From the NCBI RefSeq assembly GCF_042654345.1, contig NZ_JBHSGB010000014.1:1-64000 (forward strand): DNA of 64,000 bases, read 5' to 3'. The position numbers and the translations under genes were made by a program. The notes below the pieces were generated by a model that was not told the origin of the DNA, did no database searches, and was given only the letters and a program-made list of their open reading frames with translations. Source of the DNA: Pararheinheimera marina. GTDB lineage: Bacteria > Pseudomonadota > Gammaproteobacteria > Enterobacterales > Alteromonadaceae. Position 1 is the stretch's first letter; every line of letters starts with the position of its first letter. Positions 17,870-26,694 of the stretch are shown in pieces.

Positions 17870-19363
17870 TCAGGATAACTTTGGATCGGAACTGCCCGGC
17901 AGTACGTCGTCAGAATTCGTGTGGTTGCTGCATACAGGGCTTTGCTGATGCAGCTTGAGCAGCGCCTGCTGTCTGTTCAGGCCTGGTTTGGTCCACAAGC
18001 TCACCAGTACAGAAGCTGTACTTGCCAGAGCAAGCGCAGGCAGTACCGGGTTGCCCCAAAACGCCAACCAGTCTGCATGGCTTAAGATACTCAGCGAGCT
18101 GCTGACCGCCACCACCAGTGCCGCAACGCCTCCTTGCCAGGTTAAACGCAGCCAGAAGCGCCCCAACAACCCCACCACACATAGACCAGACATCAGCGTC
18201 GCAATCATGGACGTGATATAGCCCACCAGATTATTGGATAGCAGCGAAAGCGTAAAAGCCGACAGTGACACGAGCAGTACGGCTAACCGTGAAGCCCAGA
18301 CGGCACGGCGACCAGTTAATGGAGGCCGTCCCAAGCCCTGCTGCAAGTCATGCATCACCACAGTAACGGCAGCGATAGAATCTGAACTGGCCGACGATAA
18401 AGTGGCAGATAAACCCGCCAGCAACACCAGCATGGCGGCCAGCGTCGGCAATACCAGCACCGCCAGTGAGGTAAAAGCAAATTGCGGATTGGCAAGCTCA
18501 GGCAACAAAAAACGGGCGCTGACGCCAATTAATGCAGGGATAAAGGCAAAGCAAAGATACAGGCCCCCGGCAAACAAAAAGGAGCGGCGCACGCTGCTGA
18601 CCGAGCGGCCGGAATAAATACGCTGGCGAAAGGATGGCGTCGCCAACACGCCAACAGCCACCGCAACCGCCAGCGAAATGGCAGGCAAGGTATTCAGCGG
18701 ATGAAACAGCTGTTGTGCACTGGCCTGTTGCCAGAACTGAGTCAGCGGCTGCCAGCCACCCACTGCCTGTACGGCACTGAAGCCCATCAATAAAAAACCA
18801 CTGAATAAAATAATAGCCATCAGGCTGTCAGTCCAAACCACAGCTTTATAGCCGCCAATAGCCACATAAATAGTAAAGGCCAGGGTGATCAGCAATTTGG
18901 CGCTGAGCATATCCAGCCCGGTCATCCAGGACAGATACAAAGCGCCACCAATAATATGGGCGCCCAACCAGCCCAATGAGGCCAGAAAAATCAACAGCGC
19001 ACTGCCTTGTTTCACCCAGCGGTTGGCACCCGTGTAATAACTGAGCTCTTCGCTCATGGTGGAGAATTTCAATTCGCGCACTGAGGCAAAACAGCTAGCA
19101 AGCAGCAAAATACCCACAGCACCGCCAACACCATACATCATGCCGGTCCAGCCATGGCCGTAGGCGTAGCCGACTGCGCCCATACTGGTGCCGGTGCCAA
19201 TCATAGTGGCAATGGTGGTGCCAAAGGTCAGGCCGCCGCTGACTTTGCGGCCGGCCAACAAAAAATCATCCTGATTTCGCTGGCCACGCGACACCCAGAA
19301 GCTTAAGCCAATCATCAGCAGCAGATAACAGCCAAAGCCCACCAGGAAGTACAGGGGGTTCAT
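17870..19363 (-). CDS. Sodium:solute symporter (SSS family)
   Basis: This 497-residue inner-membrane transporter has about 13 helices. It has the SSS family pattern: DDFLLAGRKVSGGLTFGTTIATMIGTG near the N-terminus and the Na+-site region LSATLSSASSDSIAAVTVVMHD. The start lies 2 bp from the RidA stop, and the M81 gene follows closely, so it belongs to the rpiR-ridA-symporter-M81 operon. It probably imports the peptide, amino acid or derivative processed by its neighbours; substrate unproven. It is a different SSS subgroup from the acetate-type symporter elsewhere in this window, with no DUF4212 partner. Confidence 0.88.
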   Translation of the reverse strand: MNPLYFLVGFGCYLLLMIGLSFWVSRGQRNQDDFLLAGRKVSGGLTFGTTIATMIGTGTSMGAVGYAYGHGWTGMMYGVGGAVGILLLASCFASVRELKFSTMSEELSYYTGANRWVKQGSALLIFLASLGWLGAHIIGGALYLSWMTGLDMLSAKLLITLAFTIYVAIGGYKAVVWTDSLMAIILFSGFLLMGFSAVQAVGGWQPLTQFWQQASAQQLFHPLNTLPAISLAVAVAVGVLATPSFRQRIYSGRSVSSVRRSFLFAGGLYLCFAFIPALIGVSARFLLPELANPQFAFTSLAVLVLPTLAAMLVLLAGLSATLSSASSDSIAAVTVVMHDLQQGLGRPPLTGRRAVWASRLAVLLVSLSAFTLSLLSNNLVGYITSMIATLMSGLCVVGLLGRFWLRLTWQGGVAALVVAVSSSLSILSHADWLAFWGNPVLPALALASTASVLVSLWTKPGLNRQQALLKLHQQSPVCSNHTNSDDVLPGSSDPKLS

Positions 19364-19364
19364 C

Positions 19365-19757
19365 TCAGGTCCGGTCTGCGCGGTAACAGGTCAGGTCAAC
19401 TTCCACTTTGCAGTCGACCACCAGATCGGCCACAGCACAAATGCGGGCCGGTGGGGCATCGGCAAAAAACTCGCGGAAGACCTGGTTAAAGCTGGAAAAA
19501 TAACGGGCATCGGTCAGGTACACTTTGACATGCACCACGTCCTGTAAGCCATAACCAGCCAACTGCATAATGTCGACGCAGTTCTGAATAGCTAAACGGG
19601 ATTGCTCCACAATACCCCCTTCCACCACTTCGCCGTCCCGCATCGGGGTTTGGCCCGACACGTACAACCAGCCGCCTGCTTCCACTGCCTTGGCAAAGGG
19701 CAACTGCTGCCCGCCTGTGCCTTTGCTTTCGTCTATTCCATAGCGCTTAATGGTCAT
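19365..19757 (-). CDS. RidA family imine/enamine deaminase
   Basis: RidA proteins hydrolyse reactive enamines and imines such as 2-aminoacrylate, which is made by PLP serine/threonine dehydratases. The 130-residue protein has the conserved arginine at R105 in APPARICAV, needed for activity in true RidA, and the usual VSGQTP and VKVYLTD segments. It lies in an operon with the RpiR regulator (6 bp upstream) and the symporter. Its partner is probably the D-serine-type deaminase encoded divergently, whose product it would detoxify. The residue pattern fits a Rid subgroup other than the housekeeping ridA. Confidence 0.9.
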   Translation of the reverse strand: MTIKRYGIDESKGTGGQQLPFAKAVEAGGWLYVSGQTPMRDGEVVEGGIVEQSRLAIQNCVDIMQLAGYGLQDVVHVKVYLTDARYFSSFNQVFREFFADAPPARICAVADLVVDCKVEVDLTCYRADRT

Positions 19758-19763
19758 TGGTCC

Positions 19764-20627
19764 TTAATCCCCTAATGGCTGGCGTTCATCACCACCGCGG
19801 CTGCTGTCGAGCGACAACTTCACCCGCCGTAATTTGTCGCGTGATTTGCGTTTGTTTTGTTTGGCTACTTCAGTCGCCAGTACATCAATTACCGCCAGCA
19901 TGGCGTAGCGGGACGCTGAAGGTTTATAAATAAAATCAGTCTCAGGTGCCTGCAAACCCAGCACAATATCGGCATTGTTGGCGAGCGCCGACCCAGGTTT
20001 GGTAATGGCGATCACTTTGGCGCCATACTGCCGCGCCATCGCGGCTGAATCGATAATTTCGCCAGTGTTGCCGGTCAGAGAAATGGCCACCATCACGTCC
20101 TGTGGCTCAACAGAAGCCGCCACCATGCGGGTCAGCAAACCATCCTGATAACTGCAGACCGGCATGCCAAAACGAAACAGCCGGTACTGCAGCTCCTGCG
20201 AGCCGATCGACGAGCCGCCGCCCATGCCGATACAAAATATCATCCGCGCGCTAAGCAGGTGACTGACCGCCTGGCGGATATCGGCTTCCACCAGCAGTTT
20301 GCGGCTTAAATCCAGGGTATTTTTAATGGCTTCGTATACGCCCTGAATACCGTCCAGATCGGCCGGCTCTTCGACAAAACGCTGGCCAACCGCCAGCGAT
20401 TGCGCCAGTTTCACTTTCAGCTGCCGCACATCTTTGCAATCGACAGTACGGGCAAAGCGGGTCACCGTCGCCTGACTGACGCCTGCCCGCTCCGCCAGCA
20501 GCGCAATGCTCATTTCAGTCGCCGCTTTTACATTGTCGAGGATCAACTGAGCCACCCGCTGCTCCGACTCACTCATTTCAACAAAACGCTCTGATATACG
20601 TGACAGTACATCAATTTCATAGGTCAT
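19764..20627 (-). CDS. MurR/RpiR family transcriptional regulator
   Basis: The 287-residue regulator has an N-terminal HTH_6 domain (about 1-80, MSIALLAERAGVSQATVTRFART) and a C-terminal SIS sugar-phosphate-binding domain (about 115-260) with the GMGGGSS and ISLTGNTGEIID loops. Family members sense phosphorylated sugars such as MurNAc-6-P or glucosamine-6-P. GAGGTTGG precedes the ATG. It is the first gene of the minus-strand operon, with the putative operator at 20692 some 65 bp upstream, divergent from the PLP deaminase gene. A second operator copy precedes GH20, so it probably governs all three transcription units. Confidence 0.9.
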   Translation of the reverse strand: MTYEIDVLSRISERFVEMSESEQRVAQLILDNVKAATEMSIALLAERAGVSQATVTRFARTVDCKDVRQLKVKLAQSLAVGQRFVEEPADLDGIQGVYEAIKNTLDLSRKLLVEADIRQAVSHLLSARMIFCIGMGGGSSIGSQELQYRLFRFGMPVCSYQDGLLTRMVAASVEPQDVMVAISLTGNTGEIIDSAAMARQYGAKVIAITKPGSALANNADIVLGLQAPETDFIYKPSASRYAMLAVIDVLATEVAKQNKRKSRDKLRRVKLSLDSSRGGDERQPLGD

Positions 20628-20691
20628 AACGTCGCCAACCTCAGGTTAGAATGTCACATGAAAAAACTAACAAATTTTTTCAAATTTAAGA

Positions 20692-20721
20692 TACTTTGTA
20701 CCATAAAAACAGAAATGTAAA
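20692..20721. promoter_or_regulatory. Candidate RpiR operator in the rpiR / PLP deaminase divergent region
   Basis: The element begins TACTTTGTACCAT and continues with an A-rich middle to GTAAA. It aligns base for base with 13926-13955 at 13 of 13 positions at the left end and at GTAAA at the right end. It lies between divergent genes, so one site could serve both. Confidence 0.5.
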
Positions 20722-20799
20722 TATCTACCAGGCCTGATTACAATGCTTTACACTGAAGCCACTAGTAAAACAGCCCGTTTCAAACTCAGGCGAAATGTT

Positions 20800-22020
20800 A
20801 TGAAGTACCAACGAATAAACGAAAAATCGGGTTCTCCTTTTGCGCAGCAAGTTGCAGCTAACCTGCTGCAGGAGCATGTTTGTCTGCCGGCCGCCCTGCT
20901 GAAAAAACAGCAGCTGCAGCAGAATATTGACTGGATGAATGGCTTTGCCGCCGCTCACCAGGTGCAGTTAGCGCCGCATTGCAAAACAGCCATGATGCCA
21001 GCGCTGATGCAGCAATTGTTGCAATCCGGCGTCTGGGGTCTGACCGTTGCCACTGCCTATCAGGCCCAGATTGCCGCAGAGCAAGGCGCTAAAAAAATCC
21101 TGCTGGCCAACCAGTTAACGGGCCGGGCCACTATGGCAGTAATAGCACGCCTGCTGGCACAAGGCATCGAGGTCTTTGTTTGCCTGGACCACAGCTCGCA
21201 GCTTAGCCCGTTGAACCAATTCTTTGCTGCAGAAGGCCTGGTGCTGCCTGTCCTGATTGAACTTGGCGTACCCGGCGGCCGCTGCGGTTGTCGCAGCACT
21301 GAGCAGGCGCTGCAACTGGCGACTAAGTTGCAGCACTACCCCGCGTTGCAGCTGGCGGGCATCGAGTTTTATGAAGGGGTGCTCAAAGGCGAGGATGCAG
21401 AGCAACAGATCCGGCTGTTCTGTCAGTCGGCAGCAGCTTTACTGCAACAACTGCGGCACAATGGCACTCTTACCCGGCCCAGAGCCTTATTAAGCGGCGC
21501 AGGTTCGGTCTGGTATGACGTGGTGGCCGAAGAATTTCAGCAGAGCCAGTTGGCTGACAACACAGATTTATTGCTTCGCCCTGGCTGCTACATCAGCCTG
21601 GATGTGGGGATATACCAGCAAAGCCAGCAACAGATTGAACAACGCAGCAGCACCGCCTGCATGCAAAACGGCGCCTTGCAAAATGCGCTGGAAGTCGCCT
21701 GTTATGTGCAGTCGGTACCAGAGCCGGGTTTTGCCGTAGTAAACCTTGGAAAACGCGACGCCGCATTTGATGCCGGCTTGCCGTTGGTGCTAGCACAGTA
21801 TCGGGATGGCCGCTTGCTAACACGGCCAGATAAAGCCAATCAACTGAGTAAAATGATGGACCAGCATGCGTTCTGGCACTTTGCTGAACTGGACGTACAA
21901 GTCGGCGATATGCTGCTGCTCGGTACTTCCCACCCCTGCCTGACTTTTGATAAATGGCGGCAAATCTGGTTAGTGGACGACGATTACAACCTATTGGAAG
22001 CACTGACGACCTGCTTTTAA
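20800..22020 (+). CDS. DSD1-type PLP-dependent amino acid deaminase/aldolase
   Basis: This fold-III (alanine racemase-like) PLP enzyme of the D-serine dehydratase / D-threonine aldolase family has 406 residues. The Schiff-base lysine is K62 in APHCKTAMMP. The C-terminal metal site is represented by DQHAFWHF and SHPCLTFDKW. Family members use Zn or Mn to deaminate or cleave D-hydroxy amino acids. The frame opens at 20743, but the ATG at 20800 has an AGGCGA box and gives the normal length. It is divergent from the rpiR operon with a shared operator. With RidA next door, an enamine-producing deaminase is more likely than an aldolase. Confidence 0.85.
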   Translation: MKYQRINEKSGSPFAQQVAANLLQEHVCLPAALLKKQQLQQNIDWMNGFAAAHQVQLAPHCKTAMMPALMQQLLQSGVWGLTVATAYQAQIAAEQGAKKILLANQLTGRATMAVIARLLAQGIEVFVCLDHSSQLSPLNQFFAAEGLVLPVLIELGVPGGRCGCRSTEQALQLATKLQHYPALQLAGIEFYEGVLKGEDAEQQIRLFCQSAAALLQQLRHNGTLTRPRALLSGAGSVWYDVVAEEFQQSQLADNTDLLLRPGCYISLDVGIYQQSQQQIEQRSSTACMQNGALQNALEVACYVQSVPEPGFAVVNLGKRDAAFDAGLPLVLAQYRDGRLLTRPDKANQLSKMMDQHAFWHFAELDVQVGDMLLLGTSHPCLTFDKWRQIWLVDDDYNLLEALTTCF

Positions 22021-22050
22021 CCCTTTAAGCTGCAACAGAGCAGCCATAAA

Positions 22051-22074
22051 AAAGCCCGCCATCAGGCGGGCTTT
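22051..22074. terminator. Bidirectional terminator between the PLP deaminase gene and fadE
   Basis: A perfect 10-bp stem AAAGCCCGCC/GGCGGGCTTT with an ATCA loop sits at a tail-to-tail junction, with A and T runs on its two sides. Confidence 0.85.
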
Positions 22075-22097
22075 GCTTTGAATTTAACAGTCAGGCG

Positions 22098-24395
22098 TTA
22101 GATAGCGTTGTCAGACAACACTCCTGGCTTAAAGCTGTCGACGCTGATGGATTCAAAACGCAGTTTGTTCATCACCCGTAACTGAGCCGCTTCATCGCTG
22201 CTGATCACAGTTGCTTCCAGCGCTTTTTCAATCAGAATATCCATCGGCAGTTTGCGGGCAATAGTGCCTTGCTTCTGTGCTGCGTATATTTTCTTCATCA
22301 CTGGCTGGGCTTCATGCACCGCAATAAAGGCTGATTCCATTAAACCTGTCGGGTCATTTTCACCTTCACCGATAAAGCACAGGTGAGTCAGGCGGTCACG
22401 GATCACACCAGGTTTCAGCAGCGCATCACAGATATCCTGAGCCGTCTCATCGGCAGGCATTTTGTAGCCAATACCAAAAGGGAACACCAGCGTTTTCAGT
22501 ACGCGGGCCACCACACGGCTTGGGAAGTTCTGTAAGAAACCATCCAGCGCTTTGCCAATTTCAAACAGGTTACGTTCTACGGCGTAACGCACGAAAGGCA
22601 AATCAGCGACCTGACGGCCATTGTCTTCATAGAACTTCAGCACAGCGGACGCGATATACAGGTGGCTTAATACGTCACCTAAACGGGCGGACAGCATTTC
22701 TTTGCGTTTTAAATCGCCACCCAGCATCAGCATGGAGAAGTCAGCACACAAAGCCAAAGCACGGCTCATCCGGCTTAACTGCTTGTAGTACTTAGCGGTT
22801 TCGCCAGCCACCGGACTCGAATTAAAGGCACCGGCAGTTAAGCCCTGGAACAGCGCGCCAAAGGTGTTGCCCATGGCAAAACCAATATGCTTCATCAGCA
22901 GGCTGTCGAATTGTTTTAAGCCTTCTTCCGCATTCGGATTAGCGGCGGCTTCCAGTTCCTGCAATACGTACGGATGGCAACGGGTAGCGCCCTGACCGAA
23001 GATCATCAGGTTACGGGTCAGAATGTTGGCACCTTCTACCGTGATGGAAATGGGCATGCCCATGTAACCGTGCGCCAGATAGTTTTTCGGGCCGACCTGA
23101 ATAGCACGGCCTGAGTGAATATCAAAGGCGTCGTTCAGCAAGGTGCGCGACATTTCTGTCATATGAAACTTGGCAATAGCCGTCACCACAGACGGGCTCA
23201 GGTTCAGATCAATGGCACCTGCCGTCATCACCCGCATGGCTTCGAGGCTGTAGGTGTAAGCACCAATACGGCCCAGTGCTTCCTGCACGCCTTCAAATTT
23301 ACCAATCGACATACCAAACTGCTGACGGACATAAGAATAAGCACCTGTCATCCGGGTGGCTAAATGGCCCGTGGCGGTCGCCAGTGCCGGCAGTGAAATA
23401 CCACGGCCTGCGGACAGACATTCCACCAGCATACGCCAGCCACGACCCGCGTAATCCGGACCACCGATGATCCAATCCAGTGGAATAAACACGTCTTTAC
23501 CGTAGGTGGTGCCGTTCATAAAAGCCATGTTCATTGGGAAGTGGCGGTCGCCAATTTCCACACCCTGGTGGCTGGTTGGGATCAGCGCACAGGTAATACC
23601 CAGCTCGGTTTTCTCGCCCAGCAGATTGTCCGGATCGTACAGCTTAAACGCCAGACCCAGTACAGTGGCCACAGGCGCCAGCGTAATGTAACGCTTGTCC
23701 CAGTTCAGGCGAATCCCGACCACTTCTTTGCCTTCGAATTCACCTTTACAGACCACACCAGTATCCGGGATACCGCCGGCGTCTGAACCCGCTTCCGGGC
23801 CGGTCAGCGCAAAACAAGGCACTTCTTTACCGGCAGCCAGACCTGGTAACCAGCGGTCTTTTTGCTCTTGGGTACCGTAGTGCATTAACAGCTCACCCGG
23901 GCCTAAGGAGTTAGGCACCATGATGGTCACCGCGGCCGTTAAGCTGCGGGTGGCAATACGGGAGACGATGGTCGAGTTGGCGATGGCAGAGAATTCACGG
24001 CCGCCGTAGCTCTTTGGAATAATCATCGCAAAGAAACCATTGCCTTTAATGTAGCTCCAGACTTCTGCTGGCAGGTCGCGTTGCTCCTGCACAATCTTGT
24101 AGTCGTCCAGCATCTTCAGCAGGGTTTCCACTTCATTGTCCATAAAGGCCTGCTCTTCGGCAGACAATTCGGCTTTTGGAATGGCGTGCAGTTTGTTCCA
24201 GTCTGGTTTGCCTTTAAACAGCTCACCGTCCCACCAGACATCGCCCGCTTCCATCGCTTCACGTTCGGTGTCCGACAGTGGCGGCAGGATCTTTTTAAAT
24301 ACAGCAAAAATAGGCTTGGTAATGAGGTTACGCCGGATATCGGCAACACCCAGCACCACAATCAGTGCGACCAGTAGCAGGATCACAATGGACAT
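22098..24395 (-). CDS. fadE: Acyl-CoA dehydrogenase FadE
   Basis: This enzyme catalyses the first oxidation of fatty-acid beta-oxidation, acyl-CoA to trans-2-enoyl-CoA. It is a 765-residue FadE-type protein: an N-terminal membrane anchor (about 1-20), an acyl-CoA dehydrogenase core with FALTGPEAGSDAGG and ITVEGANILTRNLMIFGQG, and the long C-terminal DUF1974 extension that separates FadE from short acyl-CoA dehydrogenases. GGAAGGAT precedes the ATG. It lies 21 bp after the psrA-like gene on the same strand, so the repressor and its enzyme are co-transcribed. Confidence 0.95.
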   Translation of the reverse strand: MSIVILLLVALIVVLGVADIRRNLITKPIFAVFKKILPPLSDTEREAMEAGDVWWDGELFKGKPDWNKLHAIPKAELSAEEQAFMDNEVETLLKMLDDYKIVQEQRDLPAEVWSYIKGNGFFAMIIPKSYGGREFSAIANSTIVSRIATRSLTAAVTIMVPNSLGPGELLMHYGTQEQKDRWLPGLAAGKEVPCFALTGPEAGSDAGGIPDTGVVCKGEFEGKEVVGIRLNWDKRYITLAPVATVLGLAFKLYDPDNLLGEKTELGITCALIPTSHQGVEIGDRHFPMNMAFMNGTTYGKDVFIPLDWIIGGPDYAGRGWRMLVECLSAGRGISLPALATATGHLATRMTGAYSYVRQQFGMSIGKFEGVQEALGRIGAYTYSLEAMRVMTAGAIDLNLSPSVVTAIAKFHMTEMSRTLLNDAFDIHSGRAIQVGPKNYLAHGYMGMPISITVEGANILTRNLMIFGQGATRCHPYVLQELEAAANPNAEEGLKQFDSLLMKHIGFAMGNTFGALFQGLTAGAFNSSPVAGETAKYYKQLSRMSRALALCADFSMLMLGGDLKRKEMLSARLGDVLSHLYIASAVLKFYEDNGRQVADLPFVRYAVERNLFEIGKALDGFLQNFPSRVVARVLKTLVFPFGIGYKMPADETAQDICDALLKPGVIRDRLTHLCFIGEGENDPTGLMESAFIAVHEAQPVMKKIYAAQKQGTIARKLPMDILIEKALEATVISSDEAAQLRVMNKLRFESISVDSFKPGVLSDNAI

Positions 24396-24416
24396 ACGTT
24401 TTATCCTTCCGCGAGC

Positions 24417-25058
24417 TTAGTTAGGGTTTAAAGGTGAGGCGATACCGGCAGCGAGGTAAGGGATCAGCCGCTGGATCACGCCTTCTATTTCTACGTTTTC
24501 ATTAAAATCTGCTGCAGCAATTTCCTGCAGCGCCTGGTTGGACGCCATGGTAAAAACAATGGTGCCCAACGAAAAATGCAGCCGCCAGAAGATTTCACTG
24601 GCCGGCAACTGCGGGCACGCCTGTTGCACCAGCAGCACAAATTTATCCAGTACCCGGCCATGGTGATGATTAAAAAACCAGCGCAAGTGGCCTTGTACGT
24701 CGGTGTAACCGCGTCCCAGCAACTGTAGGAAAATCCGCGTGCCTTGTGGCTTGACCGTATTGAGTTCCAGCAAAGGTTTGACAAATACCGTCAGCACCGT
24801 TGTCAGGTCGTGCGCTTTGGTCTGCGCCAATAAACGGCTGAACTCCTGGTCCAGCCGAGGCATAAGCACCGACAAATACCGCTGCAGCACCGACTGGATC
24901 AGCTCTTTTTTTGAACCAAAATGATAGTTCACTGCCGCCAGGTTCACTTCCGCCTCACTGGTGATCTGCCGCAATGAGGTATCGGCAAAACCACTGCCTG
25001 CAAACAGCTGCTCCGCCGCATCAAGAATTTTTTGTTGGGTATTGAGTTTCGCCGACAT
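24417..25058 (-). CDS. psrA: TetR-family fatty-acid regulator PsrA
   Basis: The 213-residue protein has a TetR helix-turn-helix (about 8-55, QITSEAEVNLAAVNYHFGSKKELIQ) and a C-terminal ligand domain. It closely resembles Pseudomonas PsrA, including FWRLHFSLGTIVFTM and the final LIPYLAAG segment. PsrA represses fatty-acid oxidation genes and is released by long-chain acyl ligands. It is immediately upstream of fadE. The region before its start contains the GTTTGAAA direct/inverted repeat expected of a PsrA box, so autoregulation is likely. Confidence 0.88.
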   Translation of the reverse strand: MSAKLNTQQKILDAAEQLFAGSGFADTSLRQITSEAEVNLAAVNYHFGSKKELIQSVLQRYLSVLMPRLDQEFSRLLAQTKAHDLTTVLTVFVKPLLELNTVKPQGTRIFLQLLGRGYTDVQGHLRWFFNHHHGRVLDKFVLLVQQACPQLPASEIFWRLHFSLGTIVFTMASNQALQEIAAADFNENVEIEGVIQRLIPYLAAGIASPLNPN

Positions 25059-25081
25059 GCAAACACCAGATTAAAACACTT

Positions 25082-25103
25082 GTTTGAAATGTACGTTTGA
25101 AAC
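25082..25103. promoter_or_regulatory. psrA box: PsrA-type operator upstream of psrA-fadE
   Basis: The sequence GTTTGAAATGTACGTTTGAAAC has two GTTTGAAA copies 5 bp apart and a near-palindromic CAAACGTAC core on the other strand. It lies 24 bp before the psrA start. It fits the known G/C-AAAC...GTTT-G/C type PsrA box. Confidence 0.75.
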
Positions 25104-25225
25104 CAGGCACTGTCAAGCCGCCAAAGCGCAAAAAAGCGCTTCTGGTCGGACTTGTTTTGATGTTGTGGAAAAATCAGCCAACAGCAGGCTGAAAATAGCG
25201 GCCGATACGAGGGAAACAAACGACA

Positions 25226-25245
25226 GAGGAGCCCATTGGCTCCTC
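25226..25245 (-). terminator. Stem-loop downstream of the DUF2252 gene
   Basis: A perfect 8-bp stem GAGGAGCC/GGCTCCTC with a 4-nt loop lies about 25 bp after the DUF2252 stop. The U-run is poor. The 212-bp gap between this gene and psrA holds nothing else apart from the PsrA box. Confidence 0.5.
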
Positions 25246-25270
25246 CATTCATTCAAGCAATACGGCCCTT

Positions 25271-26614
25271 TTAGTGCGCTTCAGCCAGCAGCTGTTGAAG
25301 CAAGCGGCAGTCCTCGGCCTGCTGACGGGCATAAGCCTGGCAGCTTTCGACCAACTGTGCTGCCACCTCTGGCAGGCTATCGACCACCGCCTGCTCAAAG
25401 CGAAATGATCGTCTGTCTCCCCGGCTGTGGCACAGCGCCAGCGCCTGACCACAGGCCGTAGCGTAATCACGCAGTTGAGCTGCCACATCCACTTCGCCCA
25501 GGCAGACAGTTTCAGGGTCGACATCGACATTGGCATGGTGCAGCGAACGCACCAAAAAATGCGCGCCGTTAAAATAATGCTCATCCAGCACTAAATCTGG
25601 CCGGCGCTGCATCTGGCGCTGACAGTCGACCGTCAGATGCGCAGCATTCAGCCGGTTCACCGGACTTAGCTCTGGAAAATGATACAAAGGCGCCGCGTCC
25701 CGCTGCTGTTTCGCTTCGACCACATGGCACAAGCTAAAGTCGTCTTCACTTTCGATGGCCGCAGGGCCGACCAGAAAATAATAACGCTTCATATTCAGTG
25801 AGCCGGTACCCGCCCCCTGCCGGCTGACCAGGTCCAGAATATGGTCATTCAGATAAGGCCTGAAACTATGACTGACCGCCTGATACTCCTCTGCCGGCAA
25901 GCGGGTAAATTTACGGGCATCCTGTTTGAATTGCAGCGGTTGCACCGACAAATCGGCTAATTTCGCCAGCGTGCTTTTACGTAAAAAATCGTCCCCTTTG
26001 GCCGAGCGTTTGATGGCCTTTTTCAGCAATGGCTTTAACACATGAGATTTGGGGAAGTCATCCAGCGCGCTGTAGCGCAGCTCTGGCTCTGCCACTATGG
26101 CTTTGCACTGCTGGCGATACGCATTTAAGAACGCGTGCAGCGCAGCCGCCGCCTGAGCTTCAGTCGCTGCCTGTAGCCCATCCAGCACCAGCCCTTCCTC
26201 ATTGGGGTAAGCGCCACTGAGCACGCCGCGGCAATAGTCCGCCGCGAGCAGCAAACTGACCATAAAACGACTTAAATCCCAGCTCGCCTGGCCAACACAG
26301 GCATCGTCAAAATCATTGGGCGCGAAGATCACCCGCTCGCCACTGGAGCCTTCCTCGGTAAAAAAACCGAAATTCGACAGATGGCAATCACCAACCACAG
26401 TAGTCAGCGGCCATTGCTGCAGCGCAGCCGGTATCGCCAGTACACCGGTTTTGATATCCAGATAAAATAAACCGGCGCTGCCCCGTAAAAAACGAAACGG
26501 CTGCTGCGCCATTTTCTGGTGTTTAGCCAGTGCAGGTAACTGTGCCGGATCGCAGTGATCGGTTCTTGCTAACTCAGCGCGGATCACTGCGCTACGCGAT
26601 ACTTGGGTTGCCAT
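25271..26614 (-). CDS. DUF2252 family protein
   Basis: The 447-residue soluble protein belongs to DUF2252, a family with distant kinase/phosphotransferase-like features and no established reaction. Family-typical segments are FRFLRGSAGLFYLD, VGDCHLSNFGFF, FAPNDFDDACVGQASWDLSRFMVSL (a putative active-site loop resembling the HxN and D of aminoglycoside kinases) and RQGAGTGSLNMKRYYFLVGP. A GTG codon lies two codons upstream, but AGGAGG stands at proper distance only from the ATG at 26614. It appears to be a single-gene unit. Confidence 0.85.
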   Translation of the reverse strand: MATQVSRSAVIRAELARTDHCDPAQLPALAKHQKMAQQPFRFLRGSAGLFYLDIKTGVLAIPAALQQWPLTTVVGDCHLSNFGFFTEEGSSGERVIFAPNDFDDACVGQASWDLSRFMVSLLLAADYCRGVLSGAYPNEEGLVLDGLQAATEAQAAAALHAFLNAYRQQCKAIVAEPELRYSALDDFPKSHVLKPLLKKAIKRSAKGDDFLRKSTLAKLADLSVQPLQFKQDARKFTRLPAEEYQAVSHSFRPYLNDHILDLVSRQGAGTGSLNMKRYYFLVGPAAIESEDDFSLCHVVEAKQQRDAAPLYHFPELSPVNRLNAAHLTVDCQRQMQRRPDLVLDEHYFNGAHFLVRSLHHANVDVDPETVCLGEVDVAAQLRDYATACGQALALCHSRGDRRSFRFEQAVVDSLPEVAAQLVESCQAYARQQAEDCRLLQQLLAEAH

Positions 26615-26694
26615 CCTCACCTCCTGTAAAAATACGGCCTTATCCTAACGCCAGAGCTGTTGCCAAACCATTAAACTTTGTAAGCAAAGGTAGG

